Positions 24,061 to 33,326 of a stretch of DNA of 64,000 bases are shown here, one piece after another; position 1 is the stretch's first letter, and each line of letters starts with the position of its first letter. Position numbers and translations under genes: made by a program. This DNA comes from Gemmatimonadota bacterium (GTDB lineage: Bacteria > Latescibacterota > UBA2968 > UBA8231). A model generated the notes under the pieces. It was given only the letters and a program-made list of their open reading frames with translations. It made no database searches and had not been told where the DNA came from. The stretch covers positions 1-64,000 of the forward strand of contig JAPPEF010000059.1 in the NCBI GenBank assembly GCA_028875335.1. The letters are read 5' to 3'.

Positions 24061-25893
24061 ATGGAAGCAATGGCCAAGACTACAACCAACGGCCGCGCCA
24101 ACGGCAAGGCCACATACGACGAAAGCAAGATCAAAACCCTCTCTTCACTTGAGCACATCCGCCTGCGGACCGGCATGTACATCGGCCGCCTCGGCTCGGG
24201 TGCCGATCCCGACGACGGCATCTACGTATTGCTCAAGGAGGTCATCGACAATGCCGTCGATGAGTTCATCATGGGCTGTGGCAAGCAGATCGACGTCAAG
24301 ATCGATCAAGGGCTAGTCCAAGTCCGCGACTACGGCCGCGGCATTCCCCTCGGCAAGGTAGTAGAGTGCGTCTCGGTCATCAACACCGGTGCCAAATACA
24401 ACGACGACGTCTTCCAGTTCAGCGTGGGGCTCAACGGCGTCGGCACCAAGGCCGTCAACGCGCTTTCGGCTCACTTCGTCGTCCGCTCCTACCGAGACGG
24501 TCGGTGCGCTGAAGTGCTCTTTGAACGCGGCGAGCTAAAAAAGCAAAAGAAGAGCCGAGCACCCAACGAGCCTGACGGCACGTACGTCGAGTTTTTGCCC
24601 GATCCAGACATCTTTGACGAATACGACTTCAACCACGAATTCGTCGAGCACCGACTGTGGAACTACGCCTGCCTCAACCGGGGCCTGCGCCTGTATTTCA
24701 ACCGCCAAAAATTCGAGTCCAAACAGGGCCTGCTCGACCTCCTCAAAAGCGAGGCTGGCAATTCAGAACTCTACCCGCCCGCTTACCACAAGGGCCAGTA
24801 CCTCGAATTTGCCTTCACGCACATCGATAGCTACGGCGAGTCCCACCGCTCCTTTGTCAACGGCCAGTACACGGCCGACGGCGGCACCCACCAGAGCGCA
24901 TTCCGCGAGGGCGTGCTCAAAGGCGTCAACGAGTTTTACAAGAAATCCTTTAACGGCGTCGATGTCCGCGACGGGGCCTTTGGCGTCGTCTCTGTCAAGG
25001 TCAAGGAGCCGGTTTTCGAGTCACAGACCAAAAACAAGCTCGGCAATACCGACATCCGCGGCTGGATCGTCAACGAGACCCGCGAAGCCATCGTCGACTT
25101 CCTGCACAAAAATCGAGAGACCGCGCGAAAGCTCGAAGCGCGCATCGTCCACAACGAAAAGCTGCGCAAAGAGCTAAACGCGGTTAAAAAGGAAGCCAAG
25201 GAGGCGGCGCGCCGCATCGAGATCAAAATCCCCCAGCTCAAGGACTGCAAGTACCACAAAGGCGACAAGAAGCGCGGCGAGGAATCGACGATCTTCCTCG
25301 CCGAAGGGCAGTCGGCCGCCGGCTCGATCGTCTCCTCGCGCGATCCCGAGACCCAAGCCATCTTCACCCTCAGGGGCATGCCGCAAAACCTTTTTGGCAA
25401 AACCCGCGCCTCCATCTACAAAAACGAAGAACTCTACAATATGATGATGGCCCTCGGGATCGAAGAAGACATCAACAACCTGCGTTACAACCAAGTCGTC
25501 ATGGCTACCGACGCAGATGTTGACGGCTTCCACATCCGCAATATCCTGATGACCTTCTTCCTCACCTATTTCGAAGAGCTAGTCACCTCGGGTCACGTCT
25601 ATATCCTCGAAACCCCGCTCTTCCGGGTGCGCAACAAACAAGAGACCCACTACTGCTACGATGAGCGTGATCGCCAACGCGCCGAAAAGAAGCTCAAAGG
25701 CACCGCGGAAATCACCCGCTTCAAGGGCCTTGGCGAGATTTCCCCCAAGGAGTTTGGACAGTTTATCAACGGCGACATGCGGTTGGTCAAAGTCGGCGTC
25801 CGCTCGCTCGACACCGTCCCCGAGACCCTCTCGTTCTACATGGGCAAGAACACCCCCAACCGCCGTGACTACATTATGGAGCATCTAGTCTAA
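24061..25893 (+). CDS. parE: Type IIA topoisomerase subunit B (ParE/GyrB-like)
   Basis: About 610 residues from ATG 24061 (ATG 24070 is also possible; a TTG at 24001 gives an unlikely extension). GHKL ATPase signatures: RTGMYIGRLGSGADPDDGIY, EVIDNAVDEF, VRDYGRGIPLG and GLNGVGTKAVNALS. The TOPRIM segment is EGQSAAGSIVSSRDPETQAIFTL and NQVVMATDADVDGFHIRN, with the metal-binding DxD. The length is far below GyrB with inserts and fits the compact ParE-like type seen in Bacteroidota-related groups. Together with the next gene (1-bp overlap) it forms the heterotetramer that passes DNA duplexes, probably for decatenation. Gyrase versus topo IV cannot be settled from sequence alone. Confidence 0.9.
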   Translation: MEAMAKTTTNGRANGKATYDESKIKTLSSLEHIRLRTGMYIGRLGSGADPDDGIYVLLKEVIDNAVDEFIMGCGKQIDVKIDQGLVQVRDYGRGIPLGKVVECVSVINTGAKYNDDVFQFSVGLNGVGTKAVNALSAHFVVRSYRDGRCAEVLFERGELKKQKKSRAPNEPDGTYVEFLPDPDIFDEYDFNHEFVEHRLWNYACLNRGLRLYFNRQKFESKQGLLDLLKSEAGNSELYPPAYHKGQYLEFAFTHIDSYGESHRSFVNGQYTADGGTHQSAFREGVLKGVNEFYKKSFNGVDVRDGAFGVVSVKVKEPVFESQTKNKLGNTDIRGWIVNETREAIVDFLHKNRETARKLEARIVHNEKLRKELNAVKKEAKEAARRIEIKIPQLKDCKYHKGDKKRGEESTIFLAEGQSAAGSIVSSRDPETQAIFTLRGMPQNLFGKTRASIYKNEELYNMMMALGIEEDINNLRYNQVVMATDADVDGFHIRNILMTFFLTYFEELVTSGHVYILETPLFRVRNKQETHYCYDERDRQRAEKKLKGTAEITRFKGLGEISPKEFGQFINGDMRLVKVGVRSLDTVPETLSFYMGKNTPNRRDYIMEHLV

Positions 25894-27782
25894 TGGCCTA
25901 TATCGACAGTCTCTACAACAACTACTTCCTCGAATACGCCTCCTACTCCATCAGGGATCGTGCAATTCCGCACATCGACGACGGGCTCAAACCCGTCCAA
26001 CGCCGCATCCTCCACGCGCTGCACAAGATCGACGACGGCAAGTTTCACAAGGTCGCCAATGTAGTAGGGCAGACCATGCAGTACCACCCGCACGGCGACC
26101 AGTCGATCTACGGCGCGCTCGTGTTGTTGGCCAACAAGGACCTCTTCATCGAAAAACAGGGCAACTTCGGCAATATCTTCACAGGCGACGAAGCCGCCGC
26201 CGCCCGCTATATCGAGTGCCGGCTCACACCACTGGCCAAACAAGTGCTCTTCAACAAGGCACTGACCGACTACGTCGATTCCTACGACGGTCGCAACCAA
26301 GAACCAATGGTTTTCCCCGCCAAAATTCCGGTGCTGTTGGCCCAAGGTGCCGAAGGCATTGCCGTCACCCTAGCGACCAAGATACTGCCGCACAATCTCA
26401 TTGAACTGTTAGAAGCCCAAATCGCCTATTTGCAAGACCGCCCCTTCCAGCTCCGTCCCGATTTCCCCACCGGCGGCCTAGCTGATTTCTCCGCATACAA
26501 CGACGGCAATGGCAAAGTCTTAGTCCGCGCCCGGCTCGACACTGCCGACCCCAAGCGCATCGTCATCCGCGATCTCCCCTTCGGCACCACCACCGAACAG
26601 CTCATCGCTTCCATAGAAGACGCTGCGCGCAAAAACAAGATCAAAATCGGTGCCATCAGCGACTACACGGCCAAAGAGGTTGAGATCGAGATCAAGCTGC
26701 CGCGCGGCACCTACACCGAGGAGGTCGTGGATGCACTCTACGCCTTCACCGATTGCGAGCTGTCGATTTCAGCCAATCTGATGCTGATCAACGAGCACAA
26801 TCGCCCCCAAGTCATGAGCGCCACTGAAGTCCTACAACACAACGTCGATCGCCTCGTCGATACCCTCAAGGCCGAGCTGCACCTCGAAGCCGAGCAGCTC
26901 AACGACAGGCTTCACGCCAAGACCTTGGAACAGATCTTTATCGAAAACCGCATCTATCAGGCTATTGAGGAGCAGACCACCACGGACGAGGTCGACTTGG
27001 CCGTGCGCACCGGGCTTTGGCCTTTTGCCCCTCAGATCAAGCGCGATATCACTGACGACGATATCGAAACCCTGCTCAAGATCCCGATCCGCCGCATCTC
27101 GCGCTACGACATCAATCGCGCTGAAAAAGAGATGAAGGAGATCCGCGCCCGACTGCGCCAGATCAAGAAACATTTGGATGGCATTATTCCCTATACCATC
27201 GCCTTTCTCCAAGACCTCATCGACACATACCGCGGCCAATTCCCGCGCCGCACCGAAATCGTGGAAATCGAAAGAGTTGATGCGCGCTCGGCTGCCAATC
27301 GCAACCTCAAGCTCCGCTACGACAAAAAGACCGGCTATCTCGGCCACCAAATCAGCGGCACCACCCTCTGCGACGTATCGCTCTACGACGCTGTGCTAGC
27401 CATCCGCAAGGACGGCACCTACTCGGTCGTCCACGCGCCGGACAAGCTATTCGTCGGCAAGGGCATGCTCTACTGCGGCTTGATCGACAAAGACCTTGTT
27501 TTCACCGTCGTCTATAAGGACAAAGCCGGTGCTTCCTACATCAAGCGCTGCACAATCGACAAGTTCATCTTAGGCCGCAGCTACGATCTCGTGCCCGCCG
27601 AGTGCAAGGTACTCAAGCTGACCACCGATTCCGACAAACAGATCGCCCTCGCCTACAAGCCCAAGCCGCGCCTCCGCAAGCTCAACGAGGTCTTCCCCAT
27701 CAGCGAATATCCAGTGCGCGGGCTACGCGCCGGCGGCATCCGCCTGAGTACCAAAGAGCTGGAAGGCTGCAAGCTCCTGTAA
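25893..27782 (+). CDS. parC: Type IIA topoisomerase subunit A (ParC/GyrA-like), short C-terminus
   Basis: 629 residues; the ATG shares its A with the TAA of parE. The N-terminal breakage-reunion core is clear: SIRDRAIPHIDDGLKPVQRRILHALH, YHPHGDQSIYGALV, and AAARYIECRL, which contains the catalytic tyrosine. The tower and coiled-coil regions follow to about 480. The C-terminal part (~480-629) is much shorter than a full six-bladed GyrA propeller and shows no GyrA-box, which favours a decatenase over a supercoiling gyrase. The pair is isolated from other replication genes and next to hicAB. Confidence 0.9.
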   Translation: MAYIDSLYNNYFLEYASYSIRDRAIPHIDDGLKPVQRRILHALHKIDDGKFHKVANVVGQTMQYHPHGDQSIYGALVLLANKDLFIEKQGNFGNIFTGDEAAAARYIECRLTPLAKQVLFNKALTDYVDSYDGRNQEPMVFPAKIPVLLAQGAEGIAVTLATKILPHNLIELLEAQIAYLQDRPFQLRPDFPTGGLADFSAYNDGNGKVLVRARLDTADPKRIVIRDLPFGTTTEQLIASIEDAARKNKIKIGAISDYTAKEVEIEIKLPRGTYTEEVVDALYAFTDCELSISANLMLINEHNRPQVMSATEVLQHNVDRLVDTLKAELHLEAEQLNDRLHAKTLEQIFIENRIYQAIEEQTTTDEVDLAVRTGLWPFAPQIKRDITDDDIETLLKIPIRRISRYDINRAEKEMKEIRARLRQIKKHLDGIIPYTIAFLQDLIDTYRGQFPRRTEIVEIERVDARSAANRNLKLRYDKKTGYLGHQISGTTLCDVSLYDAVLAIRKDGTYSVVHAPDKLFVGKGMLYCGLIDKDLVFTVVYKDKAGASYIKRCTIDKFILGRSYDLVPAECKVLKLTTDSDKQIALAYKPKPRLRKLNEVFPISEYPVRGLRAGGIRLSTKELEGCKLL

Positions 27783-27814
27783 GGAGGGGTAAGAGGAAAC
27801 GCGAACTGATCGCT

Positions 27815-28003
27815 ATGGACAGCCGGATAGTTTTGAGGCGACTACGTGCGGACGGTTGGGAAATAGACCGCATTCGCGGATCGCATTATCACTTGAAGCA
27901 TCCTGAAAAGCGTGGCCGAGTGACCGTTCCGCATCCTCGGCGAGATCTTCCGGCTGGTACCCTTCGGAGCATTGAAAAACAATCCGGACTTAGATTGCGA
28001 TGA
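27815..28003 (+). CDS. hicA: HicA-type mRNA interferase toxin
   Basis: 62 residues from ATG 27815; the longer open frame upstream only overlaps parC out of frame. The double-stranded-RNA-binding-like fold of HicA is recognisable: IVLRRLRADGWEIDRIRGSHYHLKHP with the catalytic His in GSHY, then GRVTVPHPRRDLPAGTLRSIEKQSGL. HicA cleaves mRNA and is neutralised by HicB, encoded 10 bp downstream. Order (toxin first) is typical for hicAB. A GGAGGGG/GAGGAAA purine tract precedes the gene. Confidence 0.9.
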   Translation: MDSRIVLRRLRADGWEIDRIRGSHYHLKHPEKRGRVTVPHPRRDLPAGTLRSIEKQSGLRLR

Positions 28004-28013
28004 GGAGATCGCT

Positions 28014-28298
28014 ATGGAGCAAACGTACATCGGCTTGGTCCACAAGGAACCAGACAGCGACTACGGAGTGAGTTTCCCCGATCTGCCTGGCTGTATCACG
28101 GCCGGCGGCACCCTTGAGGAGGCGAGAGAAATGGCTGCCGAGGCTCTTGCCCTTCACCTAGAGGGTATGGCCCGCTCTGGCATGGATATTCCCACGCCCA
28201 GTTCCGCCGACGCCATAGTCGCGCACCCAGACGCTGGCGACGCCATCGCCTTACTTGTTGTCAACGCTCTAGCGGAGCAACTGGTGGCAGAAAATTGA
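28014..28298 (+). CDS. hicB: HicB-type antitoxin
   Basis: 94 residues from ATG 28014, preceded by GAGGAG six bases upstream; an in-frame ATG at 27972 lies inside hicA and is less likely. The HicB RNase-H-like fold signature is YIGLVHKEPDSDYGVSFPDLPGCITAGGTLEEAREMAAEAL. The C-terminal region (ADAIVAHPDAGDAIALLVVNAL) lacks an obvious ribbon-helix-helix or HTH domain, so DNA autoregulation may be weak or use another form. It pairs with the HicA toxin. Confidence 0.9.
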   Translation: MEQTYIGLVHKEPDSDYGVSFPDLPGCITAGGTLEEAREMAAEALALHLEGMARSGMDIPTPSSADAIVAHPDAGDAIALLVVNALAEQLVAEN

Positions 28299-28322
28299 TT
28301 ACTCGTTCGCGAAGGTTCACTA

Positions 28323-29005
28323 ATGACTGACGACACACTACTCGCTCATCTCGCTCCGAGACTCACCAACCGCACTGAAGACATCGCTGTCAGAGCTCTG
28401 TGGTATATCCTGTCGAAGTCTGAGATGGCAAGGAATGCCCTTGAGGAAACACTGAAGACGCAGAGACTTCGGTTTTATGCGACATCCAACAATTACAGGG
28501 ACTCTGCGAGCGAATGGATAGCGAGGCATTCCTACCGCTGGAACCAGACGAACTCAGCCCAAGATTCCCAAGGCGCATACGCAGCCTAAATAGCCTCGTT
28601 GAAAGATCTGTCGCAAGGGCAAAAGAAGGTGGATTTGTAACTCTGGAGAATCTACAAAAAGCTATAACACAGGAATACATAGGTCGAAATATGCGGTTTG
28701 GACAGGAACAAGTATGGTTCGGCGTTTCTTTTTATTTATGGGCAAAGCATCGAGAGACTCCTGTCTGGCTTACATTTTGGCCCTGGCCCAGTAATAACAT
28801 GGAAAGACTCCGCCGAGCACTCGAACCGCTCCGACAACAAGAACCGCCTGGAGTCATTGACCTTGACGAAAGAGATCAGTATTACCCAGGGACGATGAAC
28901 GTCCCCATCGCGATAAAGACGGGCGTTGAGGAAGACGAGGTGCTCGACGCAGTAGTCGAACAGCTTAGGCGCGTCGCAGAGTTGATTAGTAGCGGAACAA
29001 ACTGA
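28323..29005 (+). pseudogene. Decayed gene with internal deletion and frameshift (unknown family)
   Basis: ATG 28323 opens a frame whose first ~48 residues (TDDTLLAHLAPRLTNRTEDI...) look like the N-terminus of a larger protein, then turn to unrelated residues. A second frame, open from about 28448 (ETSVLCDIQQLQGLCERMDS), carries a convincing C-terminal domain (FLPLEPDELSPRFPRRI ... VWLTFWPWPSN) to TAA 29005. The two parts lie in different frames with almost no sequence between them. The simplest reading is that a central region, expected between these ends in intact relatives, has been lost together with a frameshift around 28445-28470. The C-terminal piece from ATG 28514 (163 residues) might still be translated. 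Confidence 0.6.
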
Positions 29006-29010
29006 CCAAC

Positions 29011-29655
29011 CTATCCAAGCCCAGCCAGCCACTCGCGCATCGCGCTTGGTTCTTCTTTGAACATCAGCGAGCCGGGGACGATATAATCGGCACCAGCTCG
29101 CGCTATCTGCGGCACAGTGTGGTGGCGAATCCCACCATCGGCCTCTACTACTGTCGCCAAGCCGCGACGGTCAATCTCGTTCCTAGCCCGGCGAATCCTA
29201 GTGGGTGCCTGCGGGTCCATATCGGCACCCTTGATCCCGACAGCTGTGTTCAGCAGCGTCAGCACATCCAATAGTGGCCAATAGGGATCGAGTAGGTCGA
29301 TATCTTCTTCCAGCAACAGTGAGACCCCGGCCTGAAGCCCCCTTGCCTTGATCGCCTCCAGCACGGCACCTGGATCAGCGGCCGAGTCAAAGCAGATGAT
29401 AATGGCGTCGGCACCCGCCTCGGCAAAGGGGTCGATCCACGCGGCCGGATCGGTGGTCATCAGGTGCATTTCAAAGGGCCGGTCCGTATGCGGCCGCAGT
29501 GCCGCCACCAGATCTGGGAAAAACAGCATCGTCGGCGAGTAATGGCCATCGGCCACGTCGAGGTGGAAGCGCTCCGAATAGGGTGCGACGCGACGGATAT
29601 CAGCCGCGAGATTGGCCAAATCGGCTGACCACAGGGAAGTTGCGCATTTGATCAT
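29011..29655 (-). CDS. rpe: Ribulose-phosphate 3-epimerase family protein
   Basis: 214 residues from ATG 29655; an upstream in-frame ATG at 29748 adds a non-homologous extension. TIM-barrel motifs of the family: CATSLWSADLANLAADIRRV, FHLDVADGHYSPTMLFFPDLV (metal-binding His and Asp), FEMHLMTTDP, and the phosphate-binding VVEADGGIRHHTV and AGADYIVPGSLMF. The enzyme interconverts ribulose-5-P and xylulose-5-P; the SLWSADL/MLFFPD variants resemble the allulose-6-P epimerase-like branch, so another ketose phosphate is possible. It is divergent from the M3 peptidase gene. Confidence 0.85.
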   Translation of the reverse strand: MIKCATSLWSADLANLAADIRRVAPYSERFHLDVADGHYSPTMLFFPDLVAALRPHTDRPFEMHLMTTDPAAWIDPFAEAGADAIIICFDSAADPGAVLEAIKARGLQAGVSLLLEEDIDLLDPYWPLLDVLTLLNTAVGIKGADMDPQAPTRIRRARNEIDRRGLATVVEADGGIRHHTVPQIARAGADYIVPGSLMFKEEPSAMREWLAGLG

Positions 29656-29793
29656 CGTGGATCTCTGTAAATAAGCGGACGGGATGGAGGTGCCCAATAT
29701 AGGGAGATCCTCATTTAGTGACCAATTTGCCTTTGTACCAGAGGGCACTGTTATTTTTACCCATCACTTACATCACAGCAAGGAAAACGCCCC

Positions 29794-31617
29794 ATGACCA
29801 CTACTCCAGCAGTCATGGACTGGGACCTGACGAGCTATTTCGCTGAATTTGATGGCCCGGCCATGCGGCAATTCAAGGACGAACTGCAAAGGGACATTGC
29901 AACGGCACGCGAACAAGCCGCCACCCTAGCACCGCTGGCCGAGGACAATGCCGACGCTTGGGAGGTCATATTCCTCCGGACTGAGGGCCTGACTGACCGC
30001 CTCTCTCATCTGGGATCCTACCTCGGCTGCCTCACCGCGGCCGACGCTCGCAATGAGGACTACGCCCGCGAGGAGGCCGCCTTTGCCCTGATAGCGGCCG
30101 AGAGCGAAAAACTCGACGTCGAACTCCTGCGCGCGCTCAAGGATGCCTCAGATGAAATTTTTGCCAAGTTCGCCCAACGACCTGCCTTGGCCGACTGCGG
30201 CCACTTCCTCCGCCGCCAGCGCGAAGACGCACAGCGCACCATGAGTCCAGAGAAGGAAATGCTCTCGGCCGACCTCGGCGTTGACGGTCTCCACGCCTGG
30301 GGCCGCCTCTACGACTCGATCTCCGGCAAGCTCGAATTCGACATGGCGTTTCCCGACGGCCGCACCGAGCGCCGCCCCATGTCGCAGCGCCGCGCCCTGA
30401 TGGAAGATCCCGACCGCCGAGTGCGCCAAGCTGCCTTTGATGGCGGCAACCGGGCTTGGGAAAGCATGGAAGATGTCGCCGCCGCTGCGCTCAACGCCAT
30501 CTCGGGGACGCGGCTGACCCTCAACCAGCATCGCGGCGTGGACCACTTTCTCGATGTCGCTCGCTTTCAAGCGTCGATCTCGCCCAAAACCCTCGACGCG
30601 ATGTTCGCGGCTATCGCCGAGCAAATCGAACTGCCGCGCCGCATTCTCGCCCTCAAGTCGCAGCTCATGGGCATCGAAGGCGTCGCTTGGTACGATCTGG
30701 GTGCGCCGCTGCCGCTGCCCGATCAAGGGCAGCTTTCTTGGAATGAGGCACAGGACCTCGTCGCCCGCTCCTTTGCGGCGGCCTACCCACGCCTAGGCGA
30801 GTTCCTCAACCAAGTCTATGAACGCCAATGGATCGAGCACTCACCTCGCCCCGGCAAGCGGCCTGGTGCCTTTTGCACCGGCTCGCTGTTGACCCGCGAG
30901 TCCCGTGTCTATATGACCTACAACGACACCCTCGGCGATGTGCTCACGCTCGCCCACGAGATCGGCCACGCCTTCCACAACTACATCATGCGTGACATGC
31001 GCACCTACGCCCAATTCGACCCGATGACGCTGGCCGAGTCGGCCTCCACCTTCGGCGAAATGATCCTCACCGAGGGCATTCTCGCCGACCCTTCCTTTAG
31101 CCCGACCCAAAAGGCCAGTGCCCTCGACCAAGAGATTGGCCACGGCGCGATCTTCCTACTCGACATCCCCGTGCGCTACCAGTTCGAGAAAAAGCTCTAC
31201 GAGGAGCGCGCTGACGGCGAACTCACGGTCAGCCGCCTCAAAGAACTGATGGTCGAAACCCAGCGCGAAGTCTTTGGCGACGCGCTCGCACAGGGGGGCG
31301 AAGACCCCTACTTCTGGGCGTCGAAACTCCACTTTTATATCACCGGCGTGACCTTCTACAACTTCCCTTACACCTTTGGCTTCCTACTCAGTCGCGGCCT
31401 GTATTCAATGTTTAAACAAGAGGGCAGCGACTTTCTTCCCCGCTACGAGGAATTCCTTCGCCTCACCGGCAGCGACACCGCCGAGGGCGTGGCCCGTCGA
31501 GCCTTGGGCCGCGACCTCGAAGATACCCAGTTCTGGACCGAGGCCATCCAGACCTTGGAAGCTCCACTAGCAGAGTTAGAGAAATTGCTACCCGAGGTTC
31601 TACCTAAGCATTCCTAA
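29794..31617 (+). CDS. pepF: M3-family oligoendopeptidase (PepF-like)
   Basis: 607 residues, the usual size of oligoendopeptidase F. The zinc site is LTLAHEIGHAFHNYIM (HExxH), with the downstream glutamate in LAESASTFGEMIL. The substrate-binding region is YFWASKLHFYITGVTFYNFPYTFGFLLS. N-terminal helical lobe residues 1-200 (DWDLTSYFAEFDGPAM...) match the family. It degrades short peptides in the cytoplasm. The start ATG is preceded by AAGGAA. No signal peptide is present. It is not linked to the RiPP cluster, from which it is 6 kb and several unrelated genes away. Confidence 0.92.
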   Translation: MTTTPAVMDWDLTSYFAEFDGPAMRQFKDELQRDIATAREQAATLAPLAEDNADAWEVIFLRTEGLTDRLSHLGSYLGCLTAADARNEDYAREEAAFALIAAESEKLDVELLRALKDASDEIFAKFAQRPALADCGHFLRRQREDAQRTMSPEKEMLSADLGVDGLHAWGRLYDSISGKLEFDMAFPDGRTERRPMSQRRALMEDPDRRVRQAAFDGGNRAWESMEDVAAAALNAISGTRLTLNQHRGVDHFLDVARFQASISPKTLDAMFAAIAEQIELPRRILALKSQLMGIEGVAWYDLGAPLPLPDQGQLSWNEAQDLVARSFAAAYPRLGEFLNQVYERQWIEHSPRPGKRPGAFCTGSLLTRESRVYMTYNDTLGDVLTLAHEIGHAFHNYIMRDMRTYAQFDPMTLAESASTFGEMILTEGILADPSFSPTQKASALDQEIGHGAIFLLDIPVRYQFEKKLYEERADGELTVSRLKELMVETQREVFGDALAQGGEDPYFWASKLHFYITGVTFYNFPYTFGFLLSRGLYSMFKQEGSDFLPRYEEFLRLTGSDTAEGVARRALGRDLEDTQFWTEAIQTLEAPLAELEKLLPEVLPKHS

Positions 31618-31668
31618 GAAGCCGACAGACTCTTCACGCTCCAGCCACCCGCAACCATAAGGATCCCT

Positions 31669-32427
31669 ATGTTGCGCTTACTCTTAGTCTTCTTCTTTTG
31701 CATCGGCCTAGCCCACGCCGCCGACAATCCCGCAGCCCCCGGCTTCAACGCCGCCGATTCCGACCCCAAAGCCATCGCCCTAGCCGACGAAGTTATGGCT
31801 GCGATGGGTGGCCGCGCCAACTGGGACGCCACGCGCTACATCACTTGGCGCTTTTTCGGTTTCCGCTTGCACGTGTGGGACAAGTGGACAGGGGACATTC
31901 GCTTTGAGCAAGACGATCTGACGGTGCTGATGAATATCCACAGCAAAGAGGGCCGCGCCTTCGTCGCTGGGGCGGAAATCAGCGATCCCGACACCCTTGC
32001 GGCCAAACTCGACCACAGCTACCGCGCCTGGATCAACGACTCGTACTGGCTGGTCATGCCCTACAAGCTCAAAGACACCGGCGTCACCCTGCACTATCGG
32101 GGCCTAGAAGCCACCGAGGACGGCCGCCCTGCCGAAGTGCTGGAACTCACGTTCAAAGACGTCGGCGTCACTCCGCAGAACAAATACGCGGTCTGGATCG
32201 ACCAAGAATCGCGGTTAGTGACCCAATGGGCGTTCTACCGCGAGGCCGCCGACGCCGAACCGCGCTTTACCGGCCCCTGGGCTAACTGGCAGCGCCACGG
32301 ATCGATTTTGCTCTCCGACGGTCGCGGCGAGCGCCAGCACACCGATGTGGCGGTCTTAGACAAATTGGCGCGTAAGGTTTTCACGAGTCCGGAGCCGCTG
32401 GATTGCTCTTGCCTTCTGGAAGAGTAA
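31669..32427 (+). CDS. Exported protein of unknown function, LolA-like beta-rich
   Basis: 252 residues with a Sec signal peptide (MLRLLLVFFFCIGLAHAA). The mature part begins DPKAIALADEVMAAMGGRANWDATRYITWRFFGF and alternates beta strands (LTLHYRGL, VWIDQESRLVTQWAFYRE), which recalls periplasmic lipid-carrier-like LolA/LppX folds. The resemblance is only general. The gene has an AAGGATC ribosome-binding sequence and ends at a strong bidirectional terminator shared with the convergent phytanoyl-CoA dioxygenase gene. Substrate and partners are unknown. Confidence 0.75.
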   Translation: MLRLLLVFFFCIGLAHAADNPAAPGFNAADSDPKAIALADEVMAAMGGRANWDATRYITWRFFGFRLHVWDKWTGDIRFEQDDLTVLMNIHSKEGRAFVAGAEISDPDTLAAKLDHSYRAWINDSYWLVMPYKLKDTGVTLHYRGLEATEDGRPAEVLELTFKDVGVTPQNKYAVWIDQESRLVTQWAFYREAADAEPRFTGPWANWQRHGSILLSDGRGERQHTDVAVLDKLARKVFTSPEPLDCSCLLEE

Positions 32428-32462
32428 GCCACTGCACTGCTAGGCCGATACAGTCAACACAA

Positions 32463-32493
32463 AAAAGCCGACCCAGCTATTGGGTCGGCTTTT
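32463..32493. terminator. Bidirectional intrinsic terminator
   Basis: AAAAGCCGACCCA (32463-32475) and TGGGTCGGCTTTT (32481-32493) are perfect reverse complements around a 5-nt loop, with A-runs and T-runs on both sides. It sits between convergent genes ending at 32427 and 32514 and can stop transcription from both. Confidence 0.9.
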
Positions 32494-32513
32494 GCTTTTG
32501 GAGTGCGTTCACT

Positions 32514-33326
32514 TCACGCAGCTCGCAGCTCGTTTTCGGGCGCGTTCTCCAGCCGCGACAGCCAGTAGGACACGTCGTAGTTCTCGTCTCCGGTCAAGAA
32601 GCGCCACAGCTTGATGCGGTTAACGACCTCTAAGCGCACCTCGTTGCCGTACCAGCGATGGTTGGCGTTGAGTAGCGCGGGGATCTCCGCGTCGTCGATA
32701 TCGTCGGTATTCCACAGCTTCTTCTGCCGCACCGTGGGATTGAGCCGCAGCTTGAACATGTAGCGCTTGCGGCCGGTTAGATTGGGCTGGGCGCAGTGCC
32801 AGATGCCGTGGTGAGCCACCGCCACCGTACCGGCCTTGCAGACCATCGGCATCTGCCCGAGGAAGTTTTGATAGCGGGCGATGTCCGACTCGCTGATGCG
32901 GCGGTAGTGACTACCGGGCAGGAACATGGTGCCGCCCATCTCCCTCGGCGTGTCGTGGGCAAAGTAAAAGAGCTGGATGTCAAAGTGCAGTCGGGTGTCG
33001 ATAATCGCGTCGGCGTGCCAAATCTGTCCGTGCTCGTGGTGGGCATCAACCGTATGCACGGCGTGGTGGTCGTAGAGCGGGTCGGGGCCGACTAAGCTGT
33101 GAATGATCCCCTGAATCTGGGGCAGACGCACGACTTGACCGGCGGCCGCATCGGTCCACAATTCGGCGAGCGGCGCGCCAGCGCGGCCCCGTGGGACCCC
33201 GGTTTCCATCTCCGCGCACGCGGCGCGATTCAACTCGTCGGGCACCAACTCGTCAAAGCGCAAAAAGCCATCGGCGACAAACTGAGCCATCTGCTTGGTA
33301 GTAAGGAGATATTGCTTATCGACCAT
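32514..33326 (-). CDS. Phytanoyl-CoA dioxygenase (PhyH) family protein
   Basis: 270 residues. The Fe(II)/2-oxoglutarate dioxygenase core is visible: GQIWHADAIIDTRLHFDIQLF (HxD, first iron ligands), GGTMFLPGSHYRRI, and AVAHHGIWHCAQPNLTGRKRYMFKLRL (distal His and the 2-oxoglutarate-binding Arg/Lys). The family hydroxylates diverse small molecules, not only phytanoyl-CoA; substrate is unknown. The ATG overlaps the end of the small gene at 33316 by 11 bp and has GGAGG inside that gene, so the two are translationally coupled. A second, different member lies at 45728. Confidence 0.88.
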   Translation of the reverse strand: MVDKQYLLTTKQMAQFVADGFLRFDELVPDELNRAACAEMETGVPRGRAGAPLAELWTDAAAGQVVRLPQIQGIIHSLVGPDPLYDHHAVHTVDAHHEHGQIWHADAIIDTRLHFDIQLFYFAHDTPREMGGTMFLPGSHYRRISESDIARYQNFLGQMPMVCKAGTVAVAHHGIWHCAQPNLTGRKRYMFKLRLNPTVRQKKLWNTDDIDDAEIPALLNANHRWYGNEVRLEVVNRIKLWRFLTGDENYDVSYWLSRLENAPENELRAA

